NCBI GenBank assembly: GCA_016860845.1
Contig: BOKF01000064.1
Location: forward strand, 1-46,655
Length of the DNA: 46,655 nucleotides
Direction of reading: 5' to 3'
From: Chloroflexota bacterium
GTDB lineage: Bacteria; Chloroflexota; Anaerolineae; 4572-78; J111
Both the position numbers and the translations under genes were made by a program. The notes beneath the pieces were generated by a model. It saw only the letters and a list, made by a program, of their open reading frames with translations, was not told the DNA's origin and ran no database searches. Shown here in pieces: positions 8,826 through 18,868 of the stretch (position 1 is the first letter of the stretch; the number at the start of each line of letters is the position of its first letter).

Positions 8826-11575
8826 ATCAGCTCATCTCGGCGGCTATTACTAAGGGATTATCTTTTAAGATAGATCCTTCCAGCCTGCGCTGGCGGTTAA
8901 CCTCTTTCTTGGGCCTGGTGCTGCTGGTTACCTTCCTGGTGATTGGCGCCGGTGTTGTTACCTTTGTGCATAACACCGAAGTCGCCGCCTGGCGGGGCCG
9001 CCAGAGTGAGGCCGCCCGCAATGCCGCCAATACCGTCGGGGCCTTCATCCGCCGCGCCGCCGATACCCTGAGTCTGATTGGCTTGTTGGGGCGAGATGAG
9101 CTGACCAGTAAGCCCCAACTTCTCGGCCAAGTGCTCGAACAAAACCCAGCTCTGCAAGAGGTAGTTTATCTGGATGCCCAGGGTCGGGTGCTTGCCAGCG
9201 GATCGCAAGACCAGCCGCTACTGGCTAATTTGTTCACCATTCCTCAATCCCAATGGTTTCTGACGGCCAAACAGGGTCAAAATTATTACGGCAGCTTGCA
9301 AACTTCGGCTGACGATGCGCCTTATCTTATGCTTGCCTTGCCCGCTCCGGATGGAGCCGTGGTGGCCGCCCGGCTGCGCATGACCGTCTTGTGGAATGTT
9401 GTGAGTGATATTCATTTTGGCGAGTCGGGCCGGGTCTATATCGCCAACCGCGAGGGCCAGATCATCGCCCATACCGACCCTCAGGTTGTGCTGGCCCGTA
9501 CCAGTTTCGCCGATCACACCTACCTTGCCCAGTCCTTGCAGAACACCACCTCTGAATGGTACGGCGAGTACCAGGATTTGCAGGGCAATCCCGTGGTCGG
9601 GGTCACCGCGCCGGTGCCCGGTACCGATTGGGTAGTAGTCACCGAACTGCCCCAACGTGAAGCTTTTGCCGCCAGCCGTTCCGCCTTTTTGGTCATGGGC
9701 GGCAGCCTGCTCCTGTTTGGGCTGTTGCTCACTATGGTCGGCGGGCGCTATCCGAATCGCACCATTTTCCGCCCCCTGGAGGAGCTGCGCGATGGTTCGG
9801 AGCGCATTGGCGAAGGCGACCTCAGCTACCGGATCAAAATTGCCCACCAGGATGAAGTGGGTCAGGTGGCAAAAGCGTTTAACAACATGACGGCTCGTCT
9901 GCACGAACAACGGTTGGCTCTGGAGCAGCAGAACGCTCAACTGGAGGCTATCTACCAAATCGGTCTTAGCTTGACCTCCAACCTTGAAGTAAAGACGGTG
10001 TTGGACCTTATTCTAGGCTCAACTTTTAAGTTCTTGCCCCAGCTTAAAGATGCCCATATCTTCTTGTATCAGGAGCGATTAACATTTGCAGCTTCACTCT
10101 GGTCTGACGGTCGCAAAGATTATATGGCCGCCGAACCACGCGCTGGGGGTTTAACTTATACGGTCGCAGAGCAGGGTGAAACTATCGTGATCCCAGATAC
10201 TCGGACCCATCCGCTCTATGCCCACACCACAATGGCCTGGTCCGGGGCTTTAGCCGGCATTCCCCTTAAGATTGGGACACGTGTTGTTGGGGTCATGACC
10301 GTGGCTTACGAGCATCCTTTTACCTTTACTGAGACAGAACTGCGCCTGTTACGTCTGCTGGGGGATCAGGCCGCAATTGCCATCGAAAACGCCTACCTGT
10401 ATGAGCAGGTACAGCAAGAACTGACCGAACGCAAACAGGTCCAGGAGGCGCTGCACCAGCTCAACGAAGAGCTGGAAAGGCGGGTAGCCGAACGGACGGC
10501 GGAAGTAGCCGATGTAAATGATAACTTGCTGGCCGAGATTTTAGAACGGCAGCGGGTCGAGGCGGCCTTACGCAAGTCTGAGCTCAAATACCGTCTCTTA
10601 GTCGAACAGATGCCGGCGGTGACTTACATTGCCAAACTGGATGAAACAGGCAGTTCGGTCTATGTTAGCTCTCAGATCAAAAACCTGCTTGGCTATTCCG
10701 CCGAGGAATGGATGGCGGACCCGCAGCTTTGGTTCAACCTGGTGCACCCTGATGACCGGGACTCAATTATCCGCGAGAGCCAGGCCGCTCTTGCCACAGA
10801 CCGGACCTACCGTGCTGAATACCGCATGTTCAATCGTGAGGGTCAGGTGGTCTGGGTCCAGGATCAGACCGTTGTTTTGCCAGATGAAGCGGTCCAATCC
10901 GGCCTTACTCAGGGCGTGTTGTTTGATATCACCGCCCGCAAGCGGGCCGAGGAGCAACTCAAAACGTCGCTGCACGAAAAAGAGATCCTCTTGAAAGAGA
11001 TTCATCACCGGGTGAAAAATAACATGCAGGTTATCTCCAGCCTGCTCAACCTGCAATCCAACTATGTTAGCGATACCCAGGCCCTGGAGATCTTTCAGGA
11101 GAGCCAGAACCGCGTCCGCTCGATGGCTCTCATCCACGAAAAGTTGTATCGCTCCAAAAATCTGGCCGAGATTGATCTGGGCGAATATGTCAACGATCTG
11201 GTCATCTATCTGTTCCGCAGTTACAAGGCCTATGGTAAAGGTATTACCCTCAAGATCCAGGCCGACGATGTTCACCTGGGCATTGATGCGGCGGTCCCTT
11301 GCGGCCTGATTATCAACGAGTTGATTTCTAATGCTTTAAAGCATGCTTTTCCCCATAACTACCAGGGAGAAATCCGGGTTGAATTGCAGAAAAATCAGCA
11401 GCAGATTTCCTTATGTGTCAGCGATGATGGAATTGGGTTCCCCACCGATCTGGATTTTCAGAATACCAATTCCCTGGGTTTGCAGTTAGTCAACACCCTC
11501 GTCGGGCAACTGGATGGCACGATTGAACTCCAAAATGGCTCTGGCACAACCTTTAAGATAAACTTTGCCATCTAA
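8822..11575 (+). CDS. Membrane sensor kinase: dCache-HAMP-GAF-PAS-HisKA_2-HATPase
   Basis: A 917-residue transmembrane kinase. Membrane segment 1 is at about residues 26-48 and segment 2 at about 287-308. Between them lies an extracellular domain of about 235 residues with double-Cache features (for example FGESGRVYIANREG and DWVVVTELPQREAF). A HAMP linker follows (GDLSYRIKIAHQDEVGQVAKAF is its region), then GAF (about 375-530), a coiled coil, PAS (about 586-710), HisKA_2 (EIHHRVKNN, H729) and ATPase (NELISNALKHAFP, DDGIGFP). It is translationally coupled to the PotD-like lipoprotein upstream. Its kinase core is very close to that of the protein at 2785. It is the only membrane-spanning kinase of the island and thus the likely external sensor. 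Confidence 0.93.
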   Translation: MNQLISAAITKGLSFKIDPSSLRWRLTSFLGLVLLVTFLVIGAGVVTFVHNTEVAAWRGRQSEAARNAANTVGAFIRRAADTLSLIGLLGRDELTSKPQLLGQVLEQNPALQEVVYLDAQGRVLASGSQDQPLLANLFTIPQSQWFLTAKQGQNYYGSLQTSADDAPYLMLALPAPDGAVVAARLRMTVLWNVVSDIHFGESGRVYIANREGQIIAHTDPQVVLARTSFADHTYLAQSLQNTTSEWYGEYQDLQGNPVVGVTAPVPGTDWVVVTELPQREAFAASRSAFLVMGGSLLLFGLLLTMVGGRYPNRTIFRPLEELRDGSERIGEGDLSYRIKIAHQDEVGQVAKAFNNMTARLHEQRLALEQQNAQLEAIYQIGLSLTSNLEVKTVLDLILGSTFKFLPQLKDAHIFLYQERLTFAASLWSDGRKDYMAAEPRAGGLTYTVAEQGETIVIPDTRTHPLYAHTTMAWSGALAGIPLKIGTRVVGVMTVAYEHPFTFTETELRLLRLLGDQAAIAIENAYLYEQVQQELTERKQVQEALHQLNEELERRVAERTAEVADVNDNLLAEILERQRVEAALRKSELKYRLLVEQMPAVTYIAKLDETGSSVYVSSQIKNLLGYSAEEWMADPQLWFNLVHPDDRDSIIRESQAALATDRTYRAEYRMFNREGQVVWVQDQTVVLPDEAVQSGLTQGVLFDITARKRAEEQLKTSLHEKEILLKEIHHRVKNNMQVISSLLNLQSNYVSDTQALEIFQESQNRVRSMALIHEKLYRSKNLAEIDLGEYVNDLVIYLFRSYKAYGKGITLKIQADDVHLGIDAAVPCGLIINELISNALKHAFPHNYQGEIRVELQKNQQQISLCVSDDGIGFPTDLDFQNTNSLGLQLVNTLVGQLDGTIELQNGSGTTFKINFAI

Positions 11576-11611
11576 TAACTAGCAGGCCGAGAGACAACAG
11601 AGGAACCATAA

Positions 11612-14600
11612 ATGGATAAAGCTCAAATTTTAGTTGTTGAAGATGAAAATATTGTGGCCCTGGATCTACAAACAAAGCTCATGAGCCTGGGCTATGGCGT
11701 GCCGGCTTTGGCTGCGTCTGGCATGGAAGCAATAGCCCAATCCGCCCGAATACGCCCGGATTTGGTTCTCATGGACATCAGGCTCCAGGGCGACATGGAT
11801 GGGATCGAAGCCGCCGAACACATTCGGACTCAGCTCAACCTGCCGGTTATCTACCTGACCGCTTACGCCGACGAAACCACCCTTCAGCGGGCGAAGATCA
11901 GCGAGCCTTATGGCTACCTCCTCAAACCACTGGCCGAACGGGAGCTGCAAATCAGCATTGAGATGGCCCTCTACCGGCATCACCTGGAACAAAAACTGGA
12001 GCAGAGTGAACAGTGGTTAAGCGCCGTTCTCGATAGTATTGGCGAAGCGATTATTGCTACAGATGAAACGGGGCAGATCAAATTTATGAATCCTGTCGCC
12101 GAAACCCTCACCGGATGGAGCCAGGCCGAAAGTTTGGGGCGAGACTTGAACGAGGTATTTAATCTGGTTGTGAATCAAGGCTCCCCTCATGGCGAAAACC
12201 CTGCCCGACAAGTCCTTGGTAATGAGATGGCCGCCGAACTGCAGCCGCCGGTTCGCCTAACGACTAAAGGTGGCTCAGGTATCTACATTGAAGAAAGCTT
12301 TGCCCCCATTAGAGCTGGGCAAGGCCAAATTAGCGGGACAGTTTTAGCTTTTCGTGACGTTACTGACCGCCGCAGGCTTGAGGATGCCCTGGCGAGGAGT
12401 CATGAATTATATACGGCGCTAAGCCGGATACAGGCTCGCTTCATCCAGGAAGCCGATGCTGCCGTTCGTTTTGAGGAAATGCTGCGGGCGCTGCTGGAAT
12501 TGACCAAGAGCGAATGTGGATTTTTGGGCGAAGTTCTTTATACTGCCGATGGGCAGCCTTACCTTAAGCCCCATGCTGTTTGTAACGTTTTTTGTAAGGA
12601 ACAACCATTTCATGCCGCTGCGCCGCCGCGCCTCGATGGTCTGGATTTTCATTCTCTAAGAACACTTTTTGGAGCTGTGCTCACCTCAGGTGATCCCATT
12701 ATTGCCAATGCTCCGGCACAGGATTCTGATCAAGGTTGGGTAACAGCGGAACCTTCCCACCCGCAAGCATTTATGGGGCTGCCCTTTCACCACGGGGATC
12801 AGATGATCGGTATGGTGGGTCTGGTTAACCGCCCGGGCGGCTACGACCAAGCCCTGGCAGATTGGTTGGAACCTGTTTTATCAACCTGTACCAGCCTCAT
12901 TATTGCCGACCGGCACGAACGCCATCGCCGGCAAGCCGAGGAGGAAATCCGCCGACGAAACCAGGAATTGACTCTACTCAATCAGGTGATTGCCGCTTCG
13001 GCCAGCAATATGGAGGCTTCAGAAATCTTAAAGACAACATGCCAGGCTCTGGGTCAAGCACTGGATGTTCCTGTGGTAACAGCTACCCTTTTTAACCCCC
13101 ATAAAACGCATGCAACCGTGATAGCTGAATACCTGATCGAAGGCCAGCCCTCTCTCCTGGGCAGAGAAATTCCTCTCCATAACCAGTCCCTTTTCCAGCA
13201 TCTGCTGGCCCATCCTACCTCATTGATCATAGATAATTTTGGCTGTGAACCCTCTCTAGCGCCGACTCATCTGGCCGGGTGCTGGTTCGACACCGGTTCT
13301 TTATTGATGCTTCCTCTGCTCGCTCATGGAGAAGTCCTCGGAAGTCTGAACCTGGAAAGCCCGGAGTTATACCGATTTTCGGCTGCGGAAACAAATTTGG
13401 CCTGGAGCGTAGCTGACCAAGTAGCCAGTGCTCTAGCCCGAATGCGACTCGACAAAGAATATCGCCAGTTAAGCGCGGCCATCGAGCAAACGGCGGAGAG
13501 CGTGGTTATTACCGACAGCAAGGGGGCCATTATCTACGTTAATCCTGCCTTTGAACAGATCACCGGCTACAGTCGGGCCGAAGTTATGGGGCAAAATCCA
13601 CGTCTTCTAAAAAGCAACAAGCATCCGGCTGACTTTTACCAAGAGTTATGGGCGGCAATCAGCAGCGGTCTCGTCTGGCAGGGGCGATTTACAAACAAGA
13701 AAAAAGATGGTACCCTTTTCATTGAAGATGCCACCATTACCCCTGTTCGCGATAAGCGAGGCCAAATTGTTAATTATGTTGGCGTTAGACGGGATGTAAC
13801 GCGGGAACAACAACTGGAGGACCAGTACCAGCAAGCCCAAAAAATGGAAGCGGTGGGGCTGCTGGCTGGGGGAATTGCCCATGATTTTAATAATATCCTG
13901 ACCGTTATCAATGGGTATACCGAGCTGGTGCGTTCGCAGCTACCGCCAGATAGCCCCTTGCAAGAACCGATGGGTACTATTCTGCAATCAGGCAAACGAG
14001 CAGCCAGCCTGGTTCGCCAACTCCTGGCCTTTAGCCGCAAACAAATCGTTCAACCCAAGCTGCTAGAACTTAACACGCTGGTGCTAGAACTCAACAATAT
14101 GCTAAGGCGGGTGATTAGCGAAAATATCCAGATTGAAACAAATCTGGCCCAGAATTTGTGGTCAATCAAAGCTGATCCTCATCAGATGGAGCAAATTATT
14201 CTCAATCTGGCGGTTAACGCCCAGGATGCCATGCCTCAGGGGGGCCGGCTTACCCTCGAAACGGCCAATGTGACGCTTACAGCAGCGGACGCAGCCAATT
14301 ATTCAGAAATTGAGCCGGGCGAATACATTGTCTTAACTATTCAAGATACCGGCCTGGGGATGAGCGAAGAAATCAAGGCCCGTATTTTTGAACCATTCTT
14401 TACCACCAAAGAAGTAGGACAAGGCACGGGTTTGGGGCTGGCAACAGTTTATGGTATTGTTAAACAGAATAAGGGGTATATTTTGGTTAACAGCGAAGAA
14501 AATCAAGGCGCCTCCTTCAAGGTGTATCTGCCTCGGGCGGGGACAACCCCTACCTCAACCTCAGAAGTGGCCTCCAATGGAGTTCTATCGCGAGGCGCAG

Positions 14601-14980
14601 AGACAATCCTGCTGGTTGAGGACGAGAACCCCGTCCGTGAATTCATTGCCCTGGTCCTGCGCGAGCAAGGCTACACTGTTATTGAAGCGGCCAATGGTCA
14701 GGAGGCGCTGCGGCTAGCCCAGGAATATTCCCAGGAAATTCACCTACTGCTGACCGATATGGTCATGCCTGGCATTAACGGGATGGTCCTGGCCCAGAGT
14801 TTGCTAAAGAACCGTCCCCATTTAAAAACTCTGATTATGTCTGGCTATTCTACCCAGTTAAACACCGGTCACGGTGCGTCGCCAGATAATCCTCCGTTTA
14901 TTCAAAAACCGTTCTCCCGAGAAGCTTTGCTTGGAAAAATCCGAGATCGCTTTAACCGGGTTGGCTATCAAACGAGGTAA
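11612..14980 (+). CDS. Large hybrid histidine kinase: receiver-PAS-GAF-GAF-PAS-HisKA-HATPase-receiver
   Basis: A 1122-residue soluble hybrid kinase. In order: an N-terminal receiver (D55 in LMDIRLQG), PAS (about 130-250), a GAF_2-like domain (about 265-430), a second GAF (about 450-620), and PAS (about 625-740, [16 protein letters not shown]). The HisKA domain has H757 in [10 protein letters not shown]; the ATPase domain has [21 protein letters not shown] and [15 protein letters not shown]-terminal receiver follows (D1049 in LLTDMVMPG, then PFIQKPFS). Two receivers around one kinase core allow a multistep relay. GAGGAA precedes ATG 11612. The gene follows the membrane kinase by 36 bases and precedes the GGDEF-EAL gene by 5 bases, so external signals could be passed on to cyclic-di-GMP turnover. 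Confidence 0.93.
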   Translation: MDKAQILVVEDENIVALDLQTKLMSLGYGVPALAASGMEAIAQSARIRPDLVLMDIRLQGDMDGIEAAEHIRTQLNLPVIYLTAYADETTLQRAKISEPYGYLLKPLAERELQISIEMALYRHHLEQKLEQSEQWLSAVLDSIGEAIIATDETGQIKFMNPVAETLTGWSQAESLGRDLNEVFNLVVNQGSPHGENPARQVLGNEMAAELQPPVRLTTKGGSGIYIEESFAPIRAGQGQISGTVLAFRDVTDRRRLEDALARSHELYTALSRIQARFIQEADAAVRFEEMLRALLELTKSECGFLGEVLYTADGQPYLKPHAVCNVFCKEQPFHAAAPPRLDGLDFHSLRTLFGAVLTSGDPIIANAPAQDSDQGWVTAEPSHPQAFMGLPFHHGDQMIGMVGLVNRPGGYDQALADWLEPVLSTCTSLIIADRHERHRRQAEEEIRRRNQELTLLNQVIAASASNMEASEILKTTCQALGQALDVPVVTATLFNPHKTHATVIAEYLIEGQPSLLGREIPLHNQSLFQHLLAHPTSLIIDNFGCEPSLAPTHLAGCWFDTGSLLMLPLLAHGEVLGSLNLESPELYRFSAAETNLAWSVADQVASALARMRLDKEYRQLSAAIEQTAESVVITDSKGAIIYVNPAFEQITGYSRAEVMGQNPRLLKSNKHPADFYQELWAAISSGLVWQGRFTNKKKDGTLFIEDATITPVRDKRGQIVNYVGVRRDVTREQQLEDQYQQAQKMEAVGLLAGGIAHDFNNILTVINGYTELVRSQLPPDSPLQEPMGTILQSGKRAASLVRQLLAFSRKQIVQPKLLELNTLVLELNNMLRRVISENIQIETNLAQNLWSIKADPHQMEQIILNLAVNAQDAMPQGGRLTLETANVTLTAADAANYSEIEPGEYIVLTIQDTGLGMSEEIKARIFEPFFTTKEVGQGTGLGLATVYGIVKQNKGYILVNSEENQGASFKVYLPRAGTTPTSTSEVASNGVLSRGAETILLVEDENPVREFIALVLREQGYTVIEAANGQEALRLAQEYSQEIHLLLTDMVMPGINGMVLAQSLLKNRPHLKTLIMSGYSTQLNTGHGASPDNPPFIQKPFSREALLGKIRDRFNRVGYQTR

Positions 14981-14985
14981 GTTTT

Positions 14986-16788
14986 GTGACCCAAACTCAA
15001 ATCCTACTGGTTGAGGACGAAAATCTAATTGCTTTGGATCTGACCCACCGCCTGAACAACCTGGGTTATATGGTAGTCGGTTGGGTTCCTTCTGGCGAAG
15101 AAGCCATTGTTCTTGCCGCCCAGTTATCCCCCGATTTAGTTTTGATGGATATTAAGCTCAAAGGCCGGATAGATGGCATCGAAGCGGCTGAACAAATTAA
15201 AGCTCAACTGGATATCCCCATCATCTACCTTACGGCTTTTGTTGACAAAGCAACAATTCAACGCGCCAAGATTACTGCGCCCTTTGGCTATCTTGTTAAA
15301 CCGGTAGATGAGCGAGAATTAAGCACCATTATCGAAATGGCTCTGCATAAGCACCAGTTGGAACAGCAGTTAAAACAGTACCGCCTTCACCTGGAGGAAT
15401 TGGTTACCGAACGTACCGCTGAATTGGCCAGGTCAAATCAACTGCTCCAGGAGGAAATTAACCGGCGCCAAAAAGCTGAAGAGCAATATTTGCACGATGC
15501 CTTTCACGATGGCTTGACCAGTCTACCAAACCGGGCCTTATTTGTGGAGCATTTGGAACGTTCTTTGGGGCATGCCCGGCGGAGTGGAAAATATTTGTTT
15601 GCTGTACTTATGTTAGACCTGGACCGGTTCAAGGTGATAAACGACAGTCTCGGCCATACGGTGGGAGATCAACTGCTCATCACCACTGCCCGCCGCTTAG
15701 AAAGCTGCACCCGGCCCGGAGATACCGTAGCTCGCCTGGGTGGAGATGAATTCGCCGTACTGCTAGATGATATAAAACATGTAGATGAAGCGCGCAGCAT
15801 CGCCGATCAAATCCACCAGCAAATTGCCTCTCCCATTAACCTGGAAGCCCATGAGATCACCATCACCACCAGTATTGGCATTGTGACTGATGTAAAGGAT
15901 TATTACCGGCCCGCCGAATTGATGCGTGACGCCGACACCGCTATGTATCAAGCTAAAGCCCAGGGGGGTAGCCAGCATAAAATCTTTGACGTCCAAATGT
16001 ACACTCAGGCAGTAAAACGCCTCCGCTTAGAAACTGAACTGCGCCAGGCTATTGAGCGCGAAGAGCTAGAAGTCCATTACCAGCCTATCATCTCTCTAGC
16101 CAACAAGAGTATCACCGGCGTTGAGGCGCTCTTGCGCTGGGTCCATCCTCAACTGGGCAATATTGCTCCCAGCGAATTCATTCCCCTCGCTGAGGAGACC
16201 GGCCTCATTGTTTCATTGGGCCAGTGGCTGCTGGAGAAGAGTTGTGCCCAAATTAAAGACTGGCATTTAGCGGGTTACCAGTCTTTACGCCTGGCGATCA
16301 ATGTTTCAATGCGCCAATTTCAAACAAGAAAGTTGGCCGAAATGGTCAAATTAGTCCTGACCGATACTAACTTGACGCCCGAGGCGCTTGATTTAGAAAT
16401 TACTGAGAGTGTGGCTATGACCAGCACTGAACTTGATCTCGTCTGTCTAAGAAAGTTAAGTGCAATAGGGGTACAGTTTACAATTGACGACTTTGGCACA
16501 GGCTATTCGTCATTTAGCCGGTTAAAAACCCTGCCCGTTAGCATCCTAAAGATTGATAAGTCTCTTATCAAGGACCTGGTGAGTGATCCGGACAGCCAGG
16601 CTATCGTCACCGCAATTGTGGCCATGGCCCACAGCCTCAAAATGAAGGTTATCGCCGAAGGAGTCGAAACAGGGGCGCAACGAGATTGGTTGCAAGCACA
16701 GCGATGCGATGAAATGCAGGGTTTCTTGATTAGTCCCCCAGTCTCTGCTGAAACGCTAACCGAACTATTGCAAAAAATCGGTGATTAG
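14986..16788 (+). CDS. Response regulator with GGDEF and EAL domains (cyclic-di-GMP turnover)
   Basis: A 600-residue cytosolic protein: receiver (phospho-acceptor in LMDIKLKG), a short coiled coil, GGDEF at about 165-335 and EAL at about 345-595. The cyclase signature GGDEF is intact (252-256), and an RPGD product-inhibition (I-site) motif lies five residues before it. The phosphodiesterase landmarks are complete: EALLRW (380-385), AINVS, EITES, DDFGTGYSS, KIDKSLI and AEGVET. Both activities are therefore possible, with phosphorylation of the receiver as the control. Start is GTG 14986 with GAGGTAA at 14974-14980, overlapping the end of the hybrid kinase gene, which makes that kinase the natural phosphodonor. 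Confidence 0.94.
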   Translation: MTQTQILLVEDENLIALDLTHRLNNLGYMVVGWVPSGEEAIVLAAQLSPDLVLMDIKLKGRIDGIEAAEQIKAQLDIPIIYLTAFVDKATIQRAKITAPFGYLVKPVDERELSTIIEMALHKHQLEQQLKQYRLHLEELVTERTAELARSNQLLQEEINRRQKAEEQYLHDAFHDGLTSLPNRALFVEHLERSLGHARRSGKYLFAVLMLDLDRFKVINDSLGHTVGDQLLITTARRLESCTRPGDTVARLGGDEFAVLLDDIKHVDEARSIADQIHQQIASPINLEAHEITITTSIGIVTDVKDYYRPAELMRDADTAMYQAKAQGGSQHKIFDVQMYTQAVKRLRLETELRQAIEREELEVHYQPIISLANKSITGVEALLRWVHPQLGNIAPSEFIPLAEETGLIVSLGQWLLEKSCAQIKDWHLAGYQSLRLAINVSMRQFQTRKLAEMVKLVLTDTNLTPEALDLEITESVAMTSTELDLVCLRKLSAIGVQFTIDDFGTGYSSFSRLKTLPVSILKIDKSLIKDLVSDPDSQAIVTAIVAMAHSLKMKVIAEGVETGAQRDWLQAQRCDEMQGFLISPPVSAETLTELLQKIGD

Positions 16789-16803
16789 GAGGTCCATCTA
16801 CGC

Positions 16804-18141
16804 ATGCAACTTCTGGAGGATAGCCTCAGACAAATTGAACAGGCCAAACAAGAGTGGGAGGCGACAGTCGACTCCCTGCCTCAGCTTGTCTGCCTGCTCG
16901 ATCGGGAGCGGCAAATTATTCGGGCCAATCGCACGGTCGAGAACTGGAATTTGGCTCCCGTTACAATGGTGAAAGGCAGAGAACTGCACCAGCTCCTACA
17001 CCCGGACTGTTTACGTCCAGCCTGCTACCTGGCAACCTTTTTAAAGGCGGCCTGGCCCAACTTGATGGAAGGTCGCTCGGCCGAGACTGAGGCCGAAGAC
17101 ACCTACCTGGGCCGCTATTTCTATTTGCAGGCTCGACCTGTTTTAGCCAAAACCGGGCAGAAGAGTGAAGCGAGCTTCGCTACAGTTGTCATTCAGGATA
17201 TGACCGAACGCAAACGGTTGGAGGAAGCGCTGCGCCAGGCCAACGAGAAACTGGAACAAAGGGTAGAGGAACGGACAACCCAGTTGAAGCGGGTGGCCTT
17301 AGAAAATGTTCGTCTTTACGAGGCGCAACGAGAGCAATACCGGCGTCTTCAGGAGTCGCAAGCCGAATTGATTCGCGTTGAAAAAATGGCTGCTTTGGGA
17401 CGTTTGGTGGGTTCGATTGCTCACGAAATCAATAACCCACTCCAATCAGTTCAAGGTTTTTTGGGTCTGTTGGAAGAAGAGTTGGCGGCGAGCCGCCGGC
17501 CGGAAAAGCTAACCTATTACCTGAATATTGCCACAGGTGAAATTGACCGGATCGCGGCTATTGTCCGCCGGATGCGCGATTTTTATCGTCCATCTAATGT
17601 TTTACCACAACCTCATTCACTGGACGAATTTTACCGTTCCACCGAAGCCGAGTTACAGCCGATAGACATTCACACTACACTGGAAAGTGTCCTGGCCTTA
17701 GCCAACAAGAAATTACAACAAAATAACATTACTATCGAGCGCGACTGGGTTGACCAGTTGCCCAAGATTCCGGCTAACCCCGATTATTTGAAGCAGGTTT
17801 TTCTCAACCTGATCCTCAATGCGGCTGATGCCATGCAAAATGGAGAGGGGGTGTTACGCATCGTCACTGCGTTAGACCAGGCCAGTTTGCATTCCGACCA
17901 AGCACAGCCAGTTGTGCGGATTGAGTTCAGCGATACAGGGGTAGGAATGTCGCCAGAAGTCTTAGCCCAACTTTTTGAGCCTCTCTTCACCACCAAGGAA
18001 CAGGGAACCGGCTTTGGATTATTTACCAGTTACAAAATTGTGGAGGCTCACCAGGGTCAAATTTCCGTCACCAGCGAAGTGGGGCGGGGTACCACCTTCA
18101 CTATTCTGCTGCCAGTAGAAGCGCATGATGGGGTTAAATGA
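16804..18141 (+). CDS. PAS-containing NtrB-like sensor histidine kinase
   Basis: A 445-residue soluble kinase. A PAS-like domain occupies about residues 15-130, followed by a coiled coil with VEERTTQLKR. A HisKA domain has H207 in GSIAHEINNPLQS, and the ATPase domain shows NLILNAADAM, DTGVGMSPE, FEPLFTTKEQGTGFGL and GRGTTFTILLP. The HEINNPL type is usual for NtrB/ZraS-like kinases. AGGAGGT at 16787-16793 lies 10 bases before ATG 16804, overlapping the end of the GGDEF-EAL gene. No dedicated response regulator with a DNA-binding domain is present anywhere in the island. Confidence 0.92.
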   Translation: MQLLEDSLRQIEQAKQEWEATVDSLPQLVCLLDRERQIIRANRTVENWNLAPVTMVKGRELHQLLHPDCLRPACYLATFLKAAWPNLMEGRSAETEAEDTYLGRYFYLQARPVLAKTGQKSEASFATVVIQDMTERKRLEEALRQANEKLEQRVEERTTQLKRVALENVRLYEAQREQYRRLQESQAELIRVEKMAALGRLVGSIAHEINNPLQSVQGFLGLLEEELAASRRPEKLTYYLNIATGEIDRIAAIVRRMRDFYRPSNVLPQPHSLDEFYRSTEAELQPIDIHTTLESVLALANKKLQQNNITIERDWVDQLPKIPANPDYLKQVFLNLILNAADAMQNGEGVLRIVTALDQASLHSDQAQPVVRIEFSDTGVGMSPEVLAQLFEPLFTTKEQGTGFGLFTSYKIVEAHQGQISVTSEVGRGTTFTILLPVEAHDGVK

Positions 18142-18331
18142 GCATAAACCAATGCAGGCAAAACTGACTATTTCAGCCGAAAAAGCGCGTCGTCTGCGGG
18201 TAGTTACAAATTCGCAAATGTAAAATCAACAGAAAGGTAACGCAACATAAACAGTGGCGGGGGTAATCTTATGGTATAGTGCAGAGAGCACCATTTTGTC
18301 ACAATCTTACCGCTGTTAAATGGAGAACCTG

Positions 18332-18571
18332 ATGAAACACTTAGCCTCCTACCCCAGACTGGCCGGATTACGTTATCTCGCATGGCTGCTGCTGAAGTGC
18401 CCCCGCAGCCAAGAGGAAGTGGTCAGCCGCATGATTGAACCCGTCAAGTTTGCAGGGAATTGGGCCTCTTGGTGGCAGTGTCCTGCTTGTGGTGGTTGGC
18501 ATGTCACGGTAGTTGGGGTGCAGCATGATGCCAGGCTGGGAACGGAATACGTGGGCAAATTAACCAGGTAG
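18332..18571 (+). CDS. Small hypothetical protein with CPACGGWH motif
   Basis: A 79-residue basic protein. The only recognisable feature is CPACGGWHVTVV near the C terminus, a half zinc-ribbon-like Cys-x-x-Cys followed by Trp-His. Short proteins with C-P-x-C-x-x-W-H occur in many bacteria without known function. ATG 18332 has GGAGA a few bases upstream; an in-frame ATG at 18320 is the alternative. A TATAGT hexamer at 18275-18280 could be a -10 element, without a clear -35. It sits between a kinase gene and a kinase relic, in a part of the island where genes have decayed, so it may be a recent insertion or a spurious frame. Confidence 0.5.
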   Translation: MKHLASYPRLAGLRYLAWLLLKCPRSQEEVVSRMIEPVKFAGNWASWWQCPACGGWHVTVVGVQHDARLGTEYVGKLTR

Positions 18572-18621
18572 GTTGCCCACAGAGGCTCTCTGAATGCAAC
18601 ACCCGGCATCTATCCCTCGAA

Positions 18622-18855
18622 TTGCCGCTATTTCAGAGCAAAATTATGACTTCTGATTACAAACGAAATAAATCAAGTACAAAATTTGAGCATTTCCGCC
18701 AGGTTGATGGTTCATTGACCCGGCGGGCGAAGGGAGCAGGATTAGGGCTGGCGATTACCCAACATCTTGTTCGCATGCATCAGGGCGCTATTGACGTTCA
18801 AAGTCAAATAGGCCAGGGTACTACTGTAACTGTACGGCTGTCCATCGAACCTTAG
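18622..18855 (+). pseudogene. C-terminal fragment of a histidine kinase ATPase domain
   Basis: A 77-codon frame whose last about 55 residues contain FRQVDGSLTRR, GAGLGLAITQHLV and IGQGTTVTVRL. These are the F box, the G2 box and the last strands of a histidine-kinase ATPase domain. The N and G1 boxes, the phospho-accepting helix and any sensor domain are missing, so it cannot be a working kinase. The residues before about 18690 do not resemble a kinase. It lies directly upstream of the second GGDEF-EAL gene and is probably the tail of a lost kinase. Confidence 0.75.
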
Positions 18856-18868
18856 AATAAGCCCTGTC

